Positions 1 through 12,062 of a DNA stretch of 64,000 nt are shown piece after piece. This DNA comes from Rhizophagus irregularis (lineage: Eukaryota; Glomeromycota; Glomeromycetes; Glomerales; Glomeraceae). Below the pieces are notes generated by a model that did not search any database, was not told where the DNA came from, and saw nothing but the letters and a program-made list of their open reading frames with translations. The position numbers were made by a program, and so were the translations under genes. Location of the stretch: positions 3,968,001 through 4,032,000 of the forward strand of contig NC_089432.1 of the NCBI RefSeq assembly GCF_026210795.1, in the 5' to 3' direction. Every line of letters begins with the position of its first letter. Positions within the stretch are counted from its first letter, which is position 1.

Positions 1-279
1 AAGAATAATAAGAAATAAAAGATGTATTATCATATGACTTTCTTGTTACACTAAACTAAACTATAAATATAATTTTATTGGCTAATTATTTATCCATCGG
101 CTAAATATTTATCCGTCACTTACTGCGCCATGTGACTTGTCACGTGACTTTTGTATTCCCAACTGTTTCTTCTTGTGTAACCATATCATGTGACCTACTG
201 CGCCACAGGATTTACTGCGTCATTTATCTATTATATTTTCGGTTATTACACCACCTACGATAAGTTAACGAAATAGCTA
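1..279. other. Non-coding edge sequence with TACTGCGCCA motifs
   Basis: I see no gene here. Short motifs close to TACTGCGCCA occur near 120, 192 and 212, next to GTGAC and CACGTGAC words. The same decamer, or its complement, recurs in the terminal repeats of the large element and in its cargo region, so it looks like a dispersed repeat and not local coding signal. Confidence 0.4.
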
Positions 280-888
280 ATGTCATTGCATAAATCTAGA
301 CGAAGTAGGAATAATTACAAGAAGAAGGGAAAACTCAATAGTAACGATCATTGTCTACACGCAAATAGGAGGATGAATGACGTAAGAATTTTGGTTGTTT
401 TTAGTTAAATATAAACGTTTTACCCATGTTATTTTGCGTTTAGAAAAAAATTCGTCAACTAAAAGCTGCCAAAGTTTTATATGATAAAGACAACGTGAGA
501 ATCACTCACTATGAAAAACAAGAGATGATCAATATCATTCAAGATATCAGATATCATTCACCGGAGTTGAGTAAAACGGATGAGGAAAATGCGTCGGAAA
601 AATGTCAAATAGTTGTGTATAATCGATCATGGAGATCATCGGAGGTATGTACTAACTTTCGATTTATTATAGTAATTTATAGATTTACACTAACTTGTTT
701 CTTTCTAGTTAAAAACTTTTTTTAGGGAAGTATTGGATCCTTATTTATTTACACAACAAAACGCACAACTAACCAGACGTAGAAATTATGACGATACGTT
801 GCAAAATTTTGACGTCCAACCTCCGAACGATGCACCACAATGGACGTATGTAGAACCAGGAAATGGTAATAATGTGATTCCGATATAG
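280..888 (+). CDS. Small spliced gene, unknown function
   Basis: Three exons (280-381, 444-644, 709-888) keep one frame across two short GT-AG introns of 62 and 64 bp, giving 160 residues. The ATG at 280 is the first after an in-frame stop at 274. The N-terminus is very basic (KSRRSRNNYKKKG), the middle is charged, and the C-terminus ends in a Pro/Asn-rich stretch (NFDVQPPNDAPQWTYVEPG). I do not recognise the family. It could be the 3' part of a larger multicopy fungal gene and not a free-standing gene, but both splice junctions preserve the frame, which argues that it was recently functional. Confidence 0.5.
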
Positions 889-1949
889 GATACGAGAGTA
901 TATACGATGATTATATGTACGATGATGCAGACACGTTTTAATGGAGTGTTGGTAATTATTATATACATTCGATGTTATTTCGCTAAAATTTAATGTTCGA
1001 TGTTATTTTGGTATAATTTTGCTTTAACCTTTATTTTATTTGTTTATTGTATCAAAAAATTAGCGTTGTGAATGAAGTTGATGATGAAAGTCGTCTTGAA
1101 GGTGTTATATTATATAAATAGGACATTCTTATAATACATTATTATTAGCGTAGCATATAAATTGAACATTATAATAATTAGTATAAATTAGTATTAAATA
1201 TATAGTATTAAATATTTTATTAAATAAATAACAATTTATTGCGTTTAAAAGCTGACCGAATGTTAAGTATTTGTTATAATGAATGTTATCTGAAAGTTAT
1301 ACGATTTTTTATTCTGAAAGTCATGCGAATGGTAGATCAAAATCTACCGAAGTTTAGCTAAAATTTAGACGAGTGGCAGTCTGAATGGTAACACTTGATA
1401 AAAACTTTTGGTTAAGAGATTTGTCTAACTTCGGCCAAATTTCAGCCATAATTCAGGCCAAATTTGCCTATACGAAATCTGGCCGAATTGGACTATTTCG
1501 ACTAGTGCATAGATACATCACCCTGCAGTCCTTCTTCTACATAAACCCACTTTTCTGGAGGCTTTCTTAAAAATACTTGAATACCTCCTAAATTTTTAAA
1601 CTGGTTATTTGTTGCTATGTTAAATACGTTGTAAAACTGGCAACAATCTGTAATATAAGCAACACCTTTACAATCTTATCTGAAACGATTGTTTTTGCTT
1701 CTTTAAGTACACACATACAACAAAGAAACCTATTGTGCAATAAAGATATTGGGTACAAAATTGAAAAAGTATATTTATATGTTAATAAAAAGTCACAGCT
1801 GATCTATTGGTAAAACACAGCTGATCTAATGGTCAATTTTAATGATCTGATTATAAATCACGTGATTAATTTTAACCAATCAAATTGATAAAATATGTGT
1901 TGTTCAACTGTCCTTTATTTGTCCAATGGGAGGGGGTTATGTTAAACAA
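889..1949. other. AT-rich spacer, nothing recognised
   Basis: This stretch is A/T-rich with short degenerate repeats, for example several GGCCAAATTT-like words near 1430-1490 and CACAGCTGATCTA twice near 1795-1830. I see no reading frame with protein-like composition and no RNA gene. Confidence 0.4.
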
Positions 1950-3752
1950 AGGTTTGGATTTGAGCGGCCTTAACATTCATATGTTAAAAAAAGCAATGGA
2001 AAAATTGAAATTACCAAATAATTTTATTTCAATTATTTGTGATTTATTCTTAGAACGAAAAAATCAAGTTTTTACCGCAATTGGTAAAACTAATCCTTAT
2101 AATGTTTTAACAGGAATAGACCAGAGAGAGATTATTTCACCACTCCTCTGGTGTATATATTACGATCCTTTACTTTGTTAATTACAACAAGAAAGTCATG
2201 GTTACGAAATTACTGCAAAATATAAAAAAGATATTTATTCTGATTATATTAAAGAATCAATTATATTTCCAGAAAAGGCGTATATAGATAATACCACGTT
2301 ATTGGCAAAAGATCAACTTCAGCTGGAAACAATGTTAGATATAGCAAATGAATTTTATAATTTGAATGACATTAAAATCAATAAAGACAAGTCTGAATTA
2401 TTATTGAAAAAAATAGACAATCATTTAATTATTCGAATAGTTTAATGATTAGATTTGGATCAGAATACATTAATATTAAACCTAAAGCTCCTAGTAAATC
2501 TATTAGAATATTAGGTGTTTAGTTCAATGTCAACGATGATAAAAATTTCGTGCTTAGTCAAGCTAAATCAGAAGTTAAAAAGTTGATCGATAATATTAAA
2601 CATAAGAGGATTTCTGATAAACAATTGCAATATGTATTCAACGCTCTTATTATCCCTACAATTGAGTATCGTGCTCAAGTGACAATTCTTAATGATCGAA
2701 AATGTGAATCTATTATGTCACCATTTAGACGAGCTTTCAGGAAAAAATTAAGATTCTCTTAGCGGATGCCAACAGCAATAATTAATCATAATTTGATTTA
2801 TAATATAAAAGATATAGCAGATAATCAATTACAAGCAAAAAGTACGAATTTCCTAATACAATTAAATAATACTGGATTATTAGGAAAAATTACGACGCTC
2901 AGACTTAAATAACTACAACATAAATTTTGGATCAAAGATAATATAGTATCAGTATTTCCATTTGATAATAATTTTTATAAAAAATTATTTTATAGTAAAA
3001 GAAAATATGATAATTGGATCTTAGAAAACATCAAAATATTAAAATATAACAATATAGATATTTCCGTTAATAATAAATTAAGTATAGAAAAATATAAGAT
3101 AACTGGAGGTAATGTACCAGTAAGAAATATTTTAAGAACAGAAAAATTTTTTAATAATATTCATAAGATTAAAAAAGATGGAGTTATGTTTTTAGATCAG
3201 TTAATAGGAATTTCTAATTCGTATTTGATTAATTGGTGTATTTTAAAACTGAAATCCTTTAGAGAAGACACACGTAATTATATTAAACCCAAAAAGTGGT
3301 ATAGAGAATTACAAAATATTGTTACAATTGATGGAAAAACCCTTAAACCTGAATATAAAATGTCAGCTGTTTCTCATTTTAAGGGGTATAATATGGCTCA
3401 ATGTGAAATAGATAGAAATAATCTTCCTAAAAAATTAACATTTATTGGAATTTGGAACAACAGAAATAATAATATTGAAATAGGTGTTTTAATAAAAAAA
3501 TCTGGAATTGATGGACAAAATAATTTAATAATAGGACATTTGAATGTTATTAATAATGTGGATTTTAGATCCTCAGTTATTCAATTACAGAAATGTTCAG
3601 GATGTGAATTAGACAATCTAGAACAATCAAGCAAAAAAAATTACAATTGTAACATTTTAATTAATGCCAACGATAGTTTAATTATTGGTATCCAATCCAA
3701 TAGTGTATATCATAGGTCAATGCTTAACAATAATAATTTGAAAGCTATATTA

Positions 3753-3989
3753 GGCCAGGCAAAAAAAATTTTTAGATTCTCGTGACATAAAATTTTAAAA
3801 ATGACACGGCCGGCCGGCATTTTTTTTTATATATGTAAAATTTTTTCATATGTAAAATTTTTTTACACACATTAGCCAAAAACTTAAAATCACGTGATAA
3901 AAATTTTTTACTATAAAAAAAAAATTTCCATTTTTCGAAAAACTGACCTGGCCGGGTCACGAGAATCTAAATTTTTTTTTTGCCCGGCC
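3753..3989. mobile_element. MITE, PIF/Harbinger-like, inside the LINE
   Basis: A 237-bp element with long terminal inverted repeats: it starts GGCCAGGCAAAAAAAATTTT and the right end is the near-complement, ending TTGCCCGGCC. The direct repeat TTA flanks it at 3750-3752 and 3990-3992. A 3-bp TTA duplication and G-rich tips fit the PIF/Harbinger superfamily. It has no coding capacity. The LINE reading continues on both sides, so it inserted later than the LINE. Confidence 0.75.
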
Positions 3990-4697
3990 TTACAGACAAA
4001 TTTGCTAGATATTACAGATCTAAGTTATAATGAAAAATAATTGGAAAAATTATGAAACGACAATTAATCAATCAGTAATATCAATTGACCGCTTAGTTAA
4101 AATAAATGATAATCTAATTACAAAACTGTTAGACTTTTTATACAATCGAAACTAATTACTAATAATTCAAAGACAATTACTCGAAGGTCCAACTAGAAAA
4201 TTTGAAATTTACACTGATGGTTCAGTTCGTGGATTTGGGTCTAAATAATGTACAATATCTTTTGGTTTTATTATTGTTAAAAATAATATAATTTTACATA
4301 GTTTTTATTCAGAAATTTCTTATTTCCCATCATCAAATAAAGCAGAGTTGTTAGCAGTCATTTTAGCGTTGATTGTTTTACCAAGTAATAGTGAAGTCAC
4401 TATTTATACTGATTCGAATAATGTTATTACAGGATATTATGATATTATAGACAGAAATAATTTTATTATTTTGCCAAGGAAATTTTTTAAGATTAGAATG
4501 AATAATATTTACTGGAATATTCTTCGAGAAATTATTGTTACAAATAATCTTACTTTAGATTTCATTAAAGTTAAAGGACATAGTGATGATTATTTTAATA
4601 ATTACATTGATGAGTTTATTACTCATACTGACGAATTATCAAATTTAATTTTTAAGCCAAATAATCTGAATAATTTAGACTATATTCTACGATAGAA

Positions 4698-4997
4698 TCT
4701 ATACTATATAATAATTGTTTTTGTGTATAACCGTAACATTTAGACTACCTTGTATAAATAAATTTGAATTGCGTAATATCGCTCCTATTGGGCACTTTAT
4801 CACGTGATGTCACACCAACTTCCAAAAAAGGAAATTTTGCTTCCCACAAAAATAGGGGAATTTTAGTTTCACAAATACTCCATAAAAGGAAATTTCTGCA
4901 CCGATCACATAATTCCGGCCAGAATTAATTGTTACATGCAGGTTACGCTTTTTTTATATGTATGTATACCGTTGCAAAGCAACGGATTAACAGCTAG
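4698..4997 (+). mobile_element. Short non-autonomous Helitron inside the LINE
   Basis: This 300-bp element begins TCTATACTATATAATAATT, the classic Helitron 5' end, and finishes with a hairpin CCGTTGC-aaa-GCAACGG followed eight bases later by CTAG. It lies between A (4697) and T (4998), the A^T target Helitrons prefer, and has no target duplication. LINE-like coding resumes just downstream. It carries no gene and must have been moved by proteins encoded elsewhere. Confidence 0.8.
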
Positions 4998-6147
4998 TAA
5001 TATTATAATAGAATGTAATTTACGTCAATTTTTGAAGAAAAAATCAATGGTACAACATTGGGAAAAATTTTTGAATTTGAATTGAAATGGTAAATATAAA
5101 CACCCTTATGTTAATGTTGATTGGCATTATACATTTTTACTGTTTAATCAGGACATTGAAAATAAAGTTGAGTCAACATATTTTACATCTATGTTTTCAT
5201 CAAAACGGAAAAAACAATCAGTTAACCTTTTGATTGAAGAAATTCCTACTGTAGAAAAAAGGAAATATTTAGCTCATAAAATATTTGATAATTGGAAATG
5301 TTCCTTCTGTGAACAGCATGATGAAACATTTAATCACGTATGGATGTGTGAGTCACGTGCTGATGAAATGAATACTATTATTTGTGAAGTAAAAGAGTTT
5401 TTTAAAGAAACTTGTAATTCTTTATTAGTTAAAGTAAAAAAGGATCCTGTTATTGATAATGAGTTGATTAATAAAATGATATTTTGGGATCGTACCTATA
5501 GTGAAACGAAAATTACCTTTATAGATTTGATTAAAGGTATAATTTCTTGTGAGTTAGCAGCGTATACAGCCTTAATTTTTGAAAATAAAAAGTTACAAGA
5601 TAAATTTCTGGTTTTATTAAGAAATTTTATTTTTAACAAAAGTTGGAACTTTTGGATTAATAGGTGCTTGAAGCAAAAAGAAAAAGAAAGAAGATTAAAA
5701 GTTAATCTCAAGAAAGTTAAAGAAAATCTTAATGAAGATAAATATATTGATCCTAATAGGAAAATTAATCAACTTCAGTTAACCTTTTTAACGGTTTAGA
5801 AAGTTTATGATCAAATATATACTTTGGAACGAATATGCAGGGTTTTATAGTTTTAGTTAACTACGCTCTCTGCTCTTTATTACTTTTTTTAGGGGTTAGT
5901 AGTTGAACAGAGTTCAGTTGTATTAAGGAGTTGAAATAAAAAATTAATTTTACCCTAGGAGTCAGGTTTTTAGAGCGAGGTTGATAGAACGTCTTAAATG
6001 TATGTTACTATAGTAGGTCTCAAATCCAGGTCATAACTTATATAGAAACTAGTTGGTTAGTATTCGTTTAGTTTAGAATCAGGTACCTGCAACTATTATT
6101 ATAAAATTTTATATATTTGTATTGTTCTTTACAAATTTAATCGCTAA

Positions 6148-6190
6148 TAAAAAATAAAAAATAAAAAATAAAAATAAAAATAAAAATAAA
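6148..6190 (+). repeat. TAAAAA/TAAAA tail repeat of the LINE
   Basis: About eight A-rich units, first TAAAAA and then TAAAA, close the LINE. Such a tail is the usual 3' end of elements that insert by target-primed reverse transcription. Confidence 0.6.
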
Positions 6191-6766
6191 ACAAATCAGT
6201 CCATATGATCATATTTGAAATGTTCGTATGATTAATTTTAATTGGCTAACCAAAATGAATTTTGGATTTATTTCAGATTTTGGAATTTAGGCTTTGAAAA
6301 CATATCAAATTACGGTTTTGAAATTTTGGCAAATTTGAAATATTTCAGTTTTGGGACTATCTTTAGGTCAGACCAAGTCTTTTCATCAAAAATTTTCATA
6401 ATAATAATAAAAAATAAAATGCCAGTAAACTTCACTCATTTATAAAAGTAAAGGTTATGTATTTTTACTGAAAGGATTTTTTACTTTCAAAAATACACTT
6501 TTAATATCTTTATTAAGTAAATCTTGTAAATATTTTTCAATATATTTTGAAAGATCAATTTTAATATCAGTATCTTGAGCTATTTTCTCAAATAGGTCTT
6601 TCACATCTACTTGAAATAATGGTTTAAATGGCCTAACTAATATATATATATTGCACTTCCTTATTTCATCAAAAAGTTAATCAATTTTTGCTGCTTTATT
6701 TTCATTTTAACTGCAACCTGTATAATAGATGTCCATTTGCTGTAAATATAACCAAAAAAAAATATT

Positions 6767-7057
6767 AGCCCTATTTATTTCTAGATCAGACTGGATTGAT
6801 CGCAAATTTATACTCCAAAATAATTGGTTACTGATGTGGTTAGCAGTCAGTCAAGCCAATTTACAAAAATTGGTGTTTTTCCCTGATTGATTTTATAATA
6901 AATATAATAAACAATAACTATGTATTTTTGCTCTATAAGCTATTATAGATATATAAACCAATCCGATTAATCAAAAATTGTGCTCAATTGTAACCATGAT
7001 CTGATTGGTTATACATTTTTTTGGTCAATCTGATATGATCTAGAAATGAACAGGGCT
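6767..7057. mobile_element. 291-bp MITE with about 38-bp inverted repeats
   Basis: The left end AGCCCTATTTATTTCTAGAT matches the complement of the right end (AGCCCTGTTCATTTCTAGAT) with a few mismatches, and homology runs about 38 bp inward. The flanks share ATT (6764-6766 and 7058-7060), a likely 3-bp target duplication. No coding capacity. Superfamily not assigned. Confidence 0.6.
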
Positions 7058-7172
7058 ATTATTTAATAACATTTTACATACCCCAGTTTGTAATGTTTCT
7101 AATTGTTCTTGTTCAACTTTATTGGTGATCACTTTATTTTAAATATATTCACAAAACATATTAGTGTACCTA

Positions 7173-7534
7173 CTTTACTAAAAATGGCCAATTTTTTGAA
7201 ATATTTTTATAGACCTAGATACAATGGCTTTCAAAACAATTGTGCAATTATTTTGTAAAATTTTTAAAATATATCAAGATATATTTAAGGTATTTTTGAG
7301 ATTAAAATATTAAAATAATATCAAAGTTAATTATATTATAATAATAAAATAATAACAAAAACATTAAAAAATTATTGTGATATTATTTTGAATTATTTTT
7401 ATAGACCTAGATACAATATAATTACAAAATAATAGCAAAAGTATAATAAAACATTTTGATGTATTAAATGTATTTTTGTAGTATTTTAAAATTATTACAA
7501 AATCATTTCAAAAAATTGGCTATTTTTAGTAAAG
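7173..7534. mobile_element. 362-bp MITE, Tc1/mariner-like
   Basis: Inverted ends CTTTACTAAAAATGGCCAAT and the complement of the right end CTTTACTAAAAATAGCCAAT are flanked by TA on both sides (7171-7172 and 7535-7536), as expected for TA-targeting elements. Inside it the 20-mer ATTTTTATAGACCTAGATAC occurs twice (about 7205 and 7396). No gene inside. Confidence 0.6.
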
Positions 7535-7850
7535 TAAAATATCATTGAAAATAATTTGTGATTTCACTTTCATTTTGTTCATCGTCTTTGTCTTTTTTTT
7601 TTTGAAGAAATTGTAGTTTTCATATCTTTCTCTGCATCTTAACATTTTTCTAATTTGCGGACTAAAGATTTTTCCTAGAAAAGCAACATATTTGTAATAA
7701 ATTAGTAGCTTATAACTGATCATAATTAAGGATCTACTTCTTTCCGAACAAAATTACTTTTGTTAAAGGTTCTAATATTGTGAGCACGAATGCTTTCTGT
7801 AATCATTGAGTTCTGAATATTTCAGTCTGGGATATTTCCAAAATTGGACT

Positions 7851-8187
7851 GTGTATGGATCATTGTTCTGGAATGATTCTAGAATGATCGGCAATTACAC
7901 CAACATTTAATTGGTCAATCCCTGTTGTATTAACGTGATTTGGCGAAAGAATTTCTCATGATATATTTTTTGAAACTGCAAAATGTAATTATAAAAAAAT
8001 GTCATAAAAGGTATGTATTTTCATAATCAGTAAATATTTTTTCATAATCAACTCTCGTTTAAAAAAGTATGAAGACCATAAAATGACTATAAAATAACAC
8101 AATTTCAATTTAAATGCTTTTTTATTGAGTTTTCATTGTCATTTTTTTTATATTTTTATTTGACTTTTTTTCTTAATTTTATTGTAG
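7851..8187. other. Spacer or intron before the split gene
   Basis: A/T-rich, no protein-like frame. The last part ends in a T-rich tract and ATTGTAG at 8181-8187, which reads as a splice acceptor for the next exon. Confidence 0.35.
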
Positions 8188-10103
8188 TGACAACATGCAA
8201 AAAATCACACGCTAAGGAGTTGCCTTGTCTTTTCACAAATTTAGTAATCACATATGAGCAAAAAGGGTTGAGAAAATGTGAAACAAAACCATCACAAATG
8301 TGGCGGCATGCCGATACTAAAGCAGTAGCTAGCCGTCTCCTTCTTTACCATATTTTTATTCCAGAACTTATTCACCTTCAAACATCTTTAGAATTATATT
8401 CTTTATGTGAAAAACATTATAATCAAATTATATCTACTAATCACTTTTATCAGTTCCTTTTAAATCCAGATCAAACCACGTCTTTTCAAAATCAAAATAA
8501 AAGAAAGCGTCACAGCATTGACAATAGTGTATTGGATATTGGATTAAATATTACCAGCACCTGTGATTTTGGCGCCCAATTTCCAGAATTTGAAACTACT
8601 TGTGATTTTGGCGCTCAATTTCCAGAATTTGAAGCTAGTACTCGTGATTTTGGTATCCAAGTGTCTGGTGAATTTGAATATGTACAAACAATATCTAAAA
8701 TTCAACAATTGCAAAAACAATTAGAAAATCAAGGGCGTGAATTAATGGAATTATCAGGAAGATTAACTAAAGCTAATGAATATATAGTCAAAATTAATGA
8801 CCAGTATCAGAAACAATGCAAACAAAATGAAGCTCTTGCTCAAAAATGGGATTCTCGATTTAGCAATCAGCAAAAATGAATTGATTCTATTGTTGAAATT
8901 GCATTAGCTGAACGCAAAAGCGTATTTGATGATGTTGAATCATTAATTAGAAATAATGATAGGTTTTCGTTAGATCAAATTATGAAATTTACTTCTCAAA
9001 CATAGCTAAATGATCGTAATCAAGTTATTGTTAAGTTCATTGAAATTTTAACTCAAAATGATGGGAATACTAATGTTCCAAATCAAGAAAAACTTTTCAA
9101 AAGAGTTGTTGCTGTTGATGCAATATATGGATCGCGTCATGGAAAGTATGTATCAGAGATTAACCTTGCAGCATCAGCTATAAAATATTCTTTAGCACGC
9201 TCAAAAAAAGTTATTAATATTGATAATCATATTACAAGTGCAGGAGGTTATGTTCAATTTCAAAAATGGTTGGATGAGTTATCAAAAGAACAAGAATCAT
9301 TACCTAAAGGACTTTTATTTTTGGCTTTTGATAATGAACAAAGAGGACAAAAAAACTATCTAGATCGTGGATTCAATACTGTGATTTTTCATGTTATTAC
9401 TAGTTTTGTTGCATTTAATATGAAATCTCAAAATGAAATACAACATACTAATATTCCTTGGTTGCATAACTCTCTTAATCGACTTCAATATGAAGAACTT
9501 TTTGATCTTTCATCTCAAATGGAGGAGGAATTCAATAAAGAACTTCATAATTATCTTTCCAAGATCCTTGATCAGCTATGTATGGAAAAATTATCTTCAA
9601 ATAACAGCATTAATACTCTTATAGAAAGTATGATTTCAAATAATGGGTATGATAAATATTGTTCAAATTGTAATGAAAAAGACATTGAAAATCGAAAACA
9701 AGTTTGTCCAAAATGCCGATCATGATTACCTATACTTTCTGAATTACAAAAACAATATGCATCTGAATTATTAGAAATAAATTCACGAAACAAATTAACA
9801 AAACCAATTCTTTTTAAACCCCATATCTTTAAAGATGAATCTAAAATTGCTCCTGTTCCACAAATTAGTATGACTCAACGATCAGTTGCTGATGAAGGTG
9901 TTTGTATTCCTGAAATATATATCCCTGATCCGCTTAATATTAATCCTAATTTAATAGCAAATGTTGAAAAAGTTCTTCAGCATATAAAAAAAATATCAGG
10001 AATTCAGGATGGAACGCGTAAATGGGTAATAGTAACATGTGATGGAGTTCCATATCATCATGCTGTTAAACTCCAAGAAAAATTTCCTTGGTTGGTTCTT
10101 ATA

Positions 10104-10638
10104 CACAGGTTGAAAAGTGAAAAATCAGGCACCAATCGGTCACCAATCAGGTAGCTGATTGGTGACTGATTGGTGCCTGATTGATGCCTGATTGGCATTT
10201 TCGCCAAATACCGTCACCAATCAGGCAGTTTACTAACTTTTGATCTAGTGATCAGAAAAAGATGAAATATAGCTCATTGGAATCGTCTCAACAAGACGAA
10301 TCTAATGGTAGTAAAATCGCATCTCTAGGATTGATAGTTAATAAAAAATTAAATAAAATATAAATAATACATTTTTATTTTTATATTTTACTTAATTTCT
10401 CATCAAGTATTAATTCTAGAGATGCGATTTTACTACCATTAGATTCGTCTTGTTGAGACGATTCCAATGAGCTATATTTCATCTTTTTCTGATCACTGGA
10501 TCAAAAGTTAGCAAACTGCCTGATTGGTGACGGTATTTGGCGAAAATGCCAATCAGGTACCACGGTCACCAATCAGGTACCTGATTGGTGACCGATTGGT
10601 GACTGATTGATGCCTGATTTTTCACTTTTCGACCTGTG
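10104..10638. mobile_element. 535-bp fold-back MITE
   Basis: The element starts CACAGGTTGAAAAGTGAAAA and ends with the near-complement, ending TTTTCGACCTGTG. ATA flanks it (10101-10103 and 10639-10641), and coding resumes exactly after it, so the insertion is clean. Almost the whole element is two long inverted arms (about 10104-10330 and 10410-10638) around a short AT-rich loop. The subterminal parts are packed with CACCAATCAGG/CCTGATTGGTG words. A CAC start and 3-bp duplication would suit a CACTA-like origin, but this is a weak assignment. Confidence 0.75.
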
Positions 10639-11669
10639 ATACCTGAACAATTGCATGAAGAAATGAATATGCTTTGGGCATTTGTTGAATTGAATTGGTG
10701 AGCTATATACATGTTAACATGTAACTAATGCATGTAGTGATTTTGAATAAATGATTTTATTTCACTTTTTTTTTATTTTAGGGAAATTGATCTCAAAAAG
10801 TTTGCAATACACCAAGGTTATCAAACTGAAAATCAACTTTCTTATTTTAAAAAGTGTAATGATCATCATAAAGCATGGGATTCAATTTGTAATATATATC
10901 GTGAAGCAATGTCTTTGGAGCTTATATGGCCATATGTAGAAAGCCAACCCAATCCAACAGTTGATGGATATAATCTTGGGTTAAAGAGCAACAGGATCTA
11001 ATTTATTAAATAAAATATGAACAGGTAAAAAAATATTTCATTGTAATTTAATTTTATTGTACAAAAAAATTTTATTTTCAATGAATTAATTACTCTTTAA
11101 TTTTTAAATATATATCATAGATATTTTATTATTTACAAGCAATTATAAATTATCGAACAGCCATCTGCACAAATTGTCCCTTGTTAAAAAATGCAGCACG
11201 AAGAGCATTTGCTTCAATTTGGTCTGCACGTCATCATCCTATTTATCGTTTGATAGAAATTGCAGATGAAGAACAATTGATGCGACTCCATCCAACTATA
11301 TATACGTGATCTTGTGGAAAAAAATAGTGTAATATCACGATCAGGTTTAATTAGCCAACATCAGGGATTAGATGCAATTTTAGAAGAGGTAAACAAAGCC
11401 TTAAAAACACTTATACCACCTGTTTCACAGCAGCGTCACTGGGAAATTGCTGCACGAAACTGCAAAAAGTTTCTCCAGGTATATCTATATATGCTATAAA
11501 TAAAATGCTAAAAATCTGTCAATAAAATAAAAAACTACTTTTGATACCTATATTTGTATTTTATGATTTATGCATTATTTATATTTTATATAATAAATGG
11601 TTGATTTTTTTTTAATTTTTCAACTACAAAAGTTACGTAACAATTTCTTTAAAGTAATTGGATATAATG

Positions 11670-11674
11670 ATGTT
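11670..11674. repeat. Target site duplication, left (ATGTT)
   Basis: The same five bases follow the right end of the giant element at 56753-56757. A 5-bp duplication fits a retrovirus-type (DDE) integrase. Confidence 0.8.
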
Positions 11675-11723
11675 AGTGGGATACCACATGCAATATAAAT
11701 TATATTGCATGTGGTATCCCACT
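11675..11723. repeat. 49-bp perfect terminal palindrome, left end
   Basis: Two 23-nt arms, beginning AGTGGGATACCACATG, are exact complements around the 3-nt centre AAT. The very tip of the element is thus itself a palindrome, and an identical one closes the right end. Confidence 0.85.
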
Positions 11724-11734
11724 TATCCTAGATT

Positions 11735-12062
11735 ATAGTATCACATGTAATCTAAATACCACATATAATCTAAATACCGCATATGATCTAATTAACACAT
11801 ATAATCTGAATACCTCATATGATCTAAATATCACATATAATCTGAATACCACATATGATCTAAATAATGTAATCTAATTACCACATATGATCTAAATGAT
11901 GTGGTCTAAATACTACATATAATCTAACATTTTATTATTTCTTATATCGCTTTTACATTCTAGCTATATCTTTAAGCCTTTCTTGATATTTGTATTTTTG
12001 TGCTAATATACTTTTTATTACCACAATATAATCTAATTACCACACACATATAATCTAAATAC
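11735..12062 (+). repeat. Subterminal array of ATACCACATATRATCTAA repeats
   Basis: Roughly a dozen degenerate copies of an 18-20-bp unit, such as ATACCACATATAATCTAA, run from 11735 to about 11930, with two or three more at 12019-12062. The mirror copy lies at about 56365-56692. Related units and an end-like TATCCCACTTA word also lie just before the gene at 23295. Confidence 0.7.

Larger units (their letters stand above)
1950..6190 (+). mobile_element. 5'-truncated, decayed LINE with reverse transcriptase, RNase H and zinc motif
   Basis: Open pieces in order read as a non-LTR retrotransposon. The reverse transcriptase palm lies at about 1950-2750, with LTGIDQREIISPLLW near 2105 and a YIDN box near 2280 where YVDD is usual, so the polymerase is dead. 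A thumb/linker region follows (about 2760-3780), then an RNase H domain (YTDGSV near 4213, YTDSNN near 4408, VKGHSDD near 4570) and a C-terminal CSFC..H..H..C zinc motif at about 5300-5360. Several in-frame stops separate the pieces. The tail ends in TAAAA/TAAAAA repeats (about 6148-6190), as expected for target-primed reverse transcription. The 5' part, including any endonuclease, is missing. Two smaller elements are inserted in it. Confidence 0.75.
6455..7850 (-). pseudogene. Decayed minus-strand gene cut by two MITEs, family unknown
   Basis: On the minus strand several stretches have protein-like composition: about 7760-7850 (SIRAHNIRTFNKSNFVRKEV), about 7560-7700 (GKIFSPQIRKMLRCRERYE), about 7075-7140 (NKVITNKVEQEQLETLQTG, followed by a GTATGT donor) and 6455-6712 (VRPFKPLFQVDVKDLFEKIA through to a stop at 6455). 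They are separated by stops and by two MITEs at 6767-7057 and 7173-7534. The order and strand suggest one old gene. I do not recognise the product. Confidence is for decayed coding sequence, not for exact borders. Confidence 0.45.
8188..11674 (+). pseudogene. Decayed multi-exon gene, 5' portion, split by the giant element
   Basis: A long frame with stops at 8877, 9003 and 9723 encodes a basic N-terminus, a coiled coil (about 8690-9010), a duplicated TCDFGAQFPEFE unit (8561-8632), a CSNC..CPKC zinc ribbon (about 9660-9720) and a conserved-looking stretch VIVTCDGVPYHHAVKLQEKF (about 10027-10080). Further exons follow at 10639-10697, 10782 to about 11035 (frameshifted), about 11120-11310 (frameshifted) and 11314-11478, then a last piece from about 11631 to 11674. 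The 3' end lies beyond the giant element at 56753-57225. A MITE interrupts it at 10104-10638. The pattern resembles multicopy eukaryotic genes of unknown function, possibly an unclassified transposon protein. I give no name. Confidence 0.6.

Noticed and set aside
8136-8187. Coding start at 8136 for the split gene
   Set aside because: The Phe/Leu-rich translation comes from a T-rich intron end; ATTGTAG at 8181-8187 is a better explanation as a splice acceptor.
11735-12062. CRISPR-like array
   Set aside because: Units are 18-20 bp, degenerate and head-to-tail without unique spacers of constant size, and they are mirrored in an inverted repeat of a eukaryotic element. They are subterminal repeats, not CRISPR.
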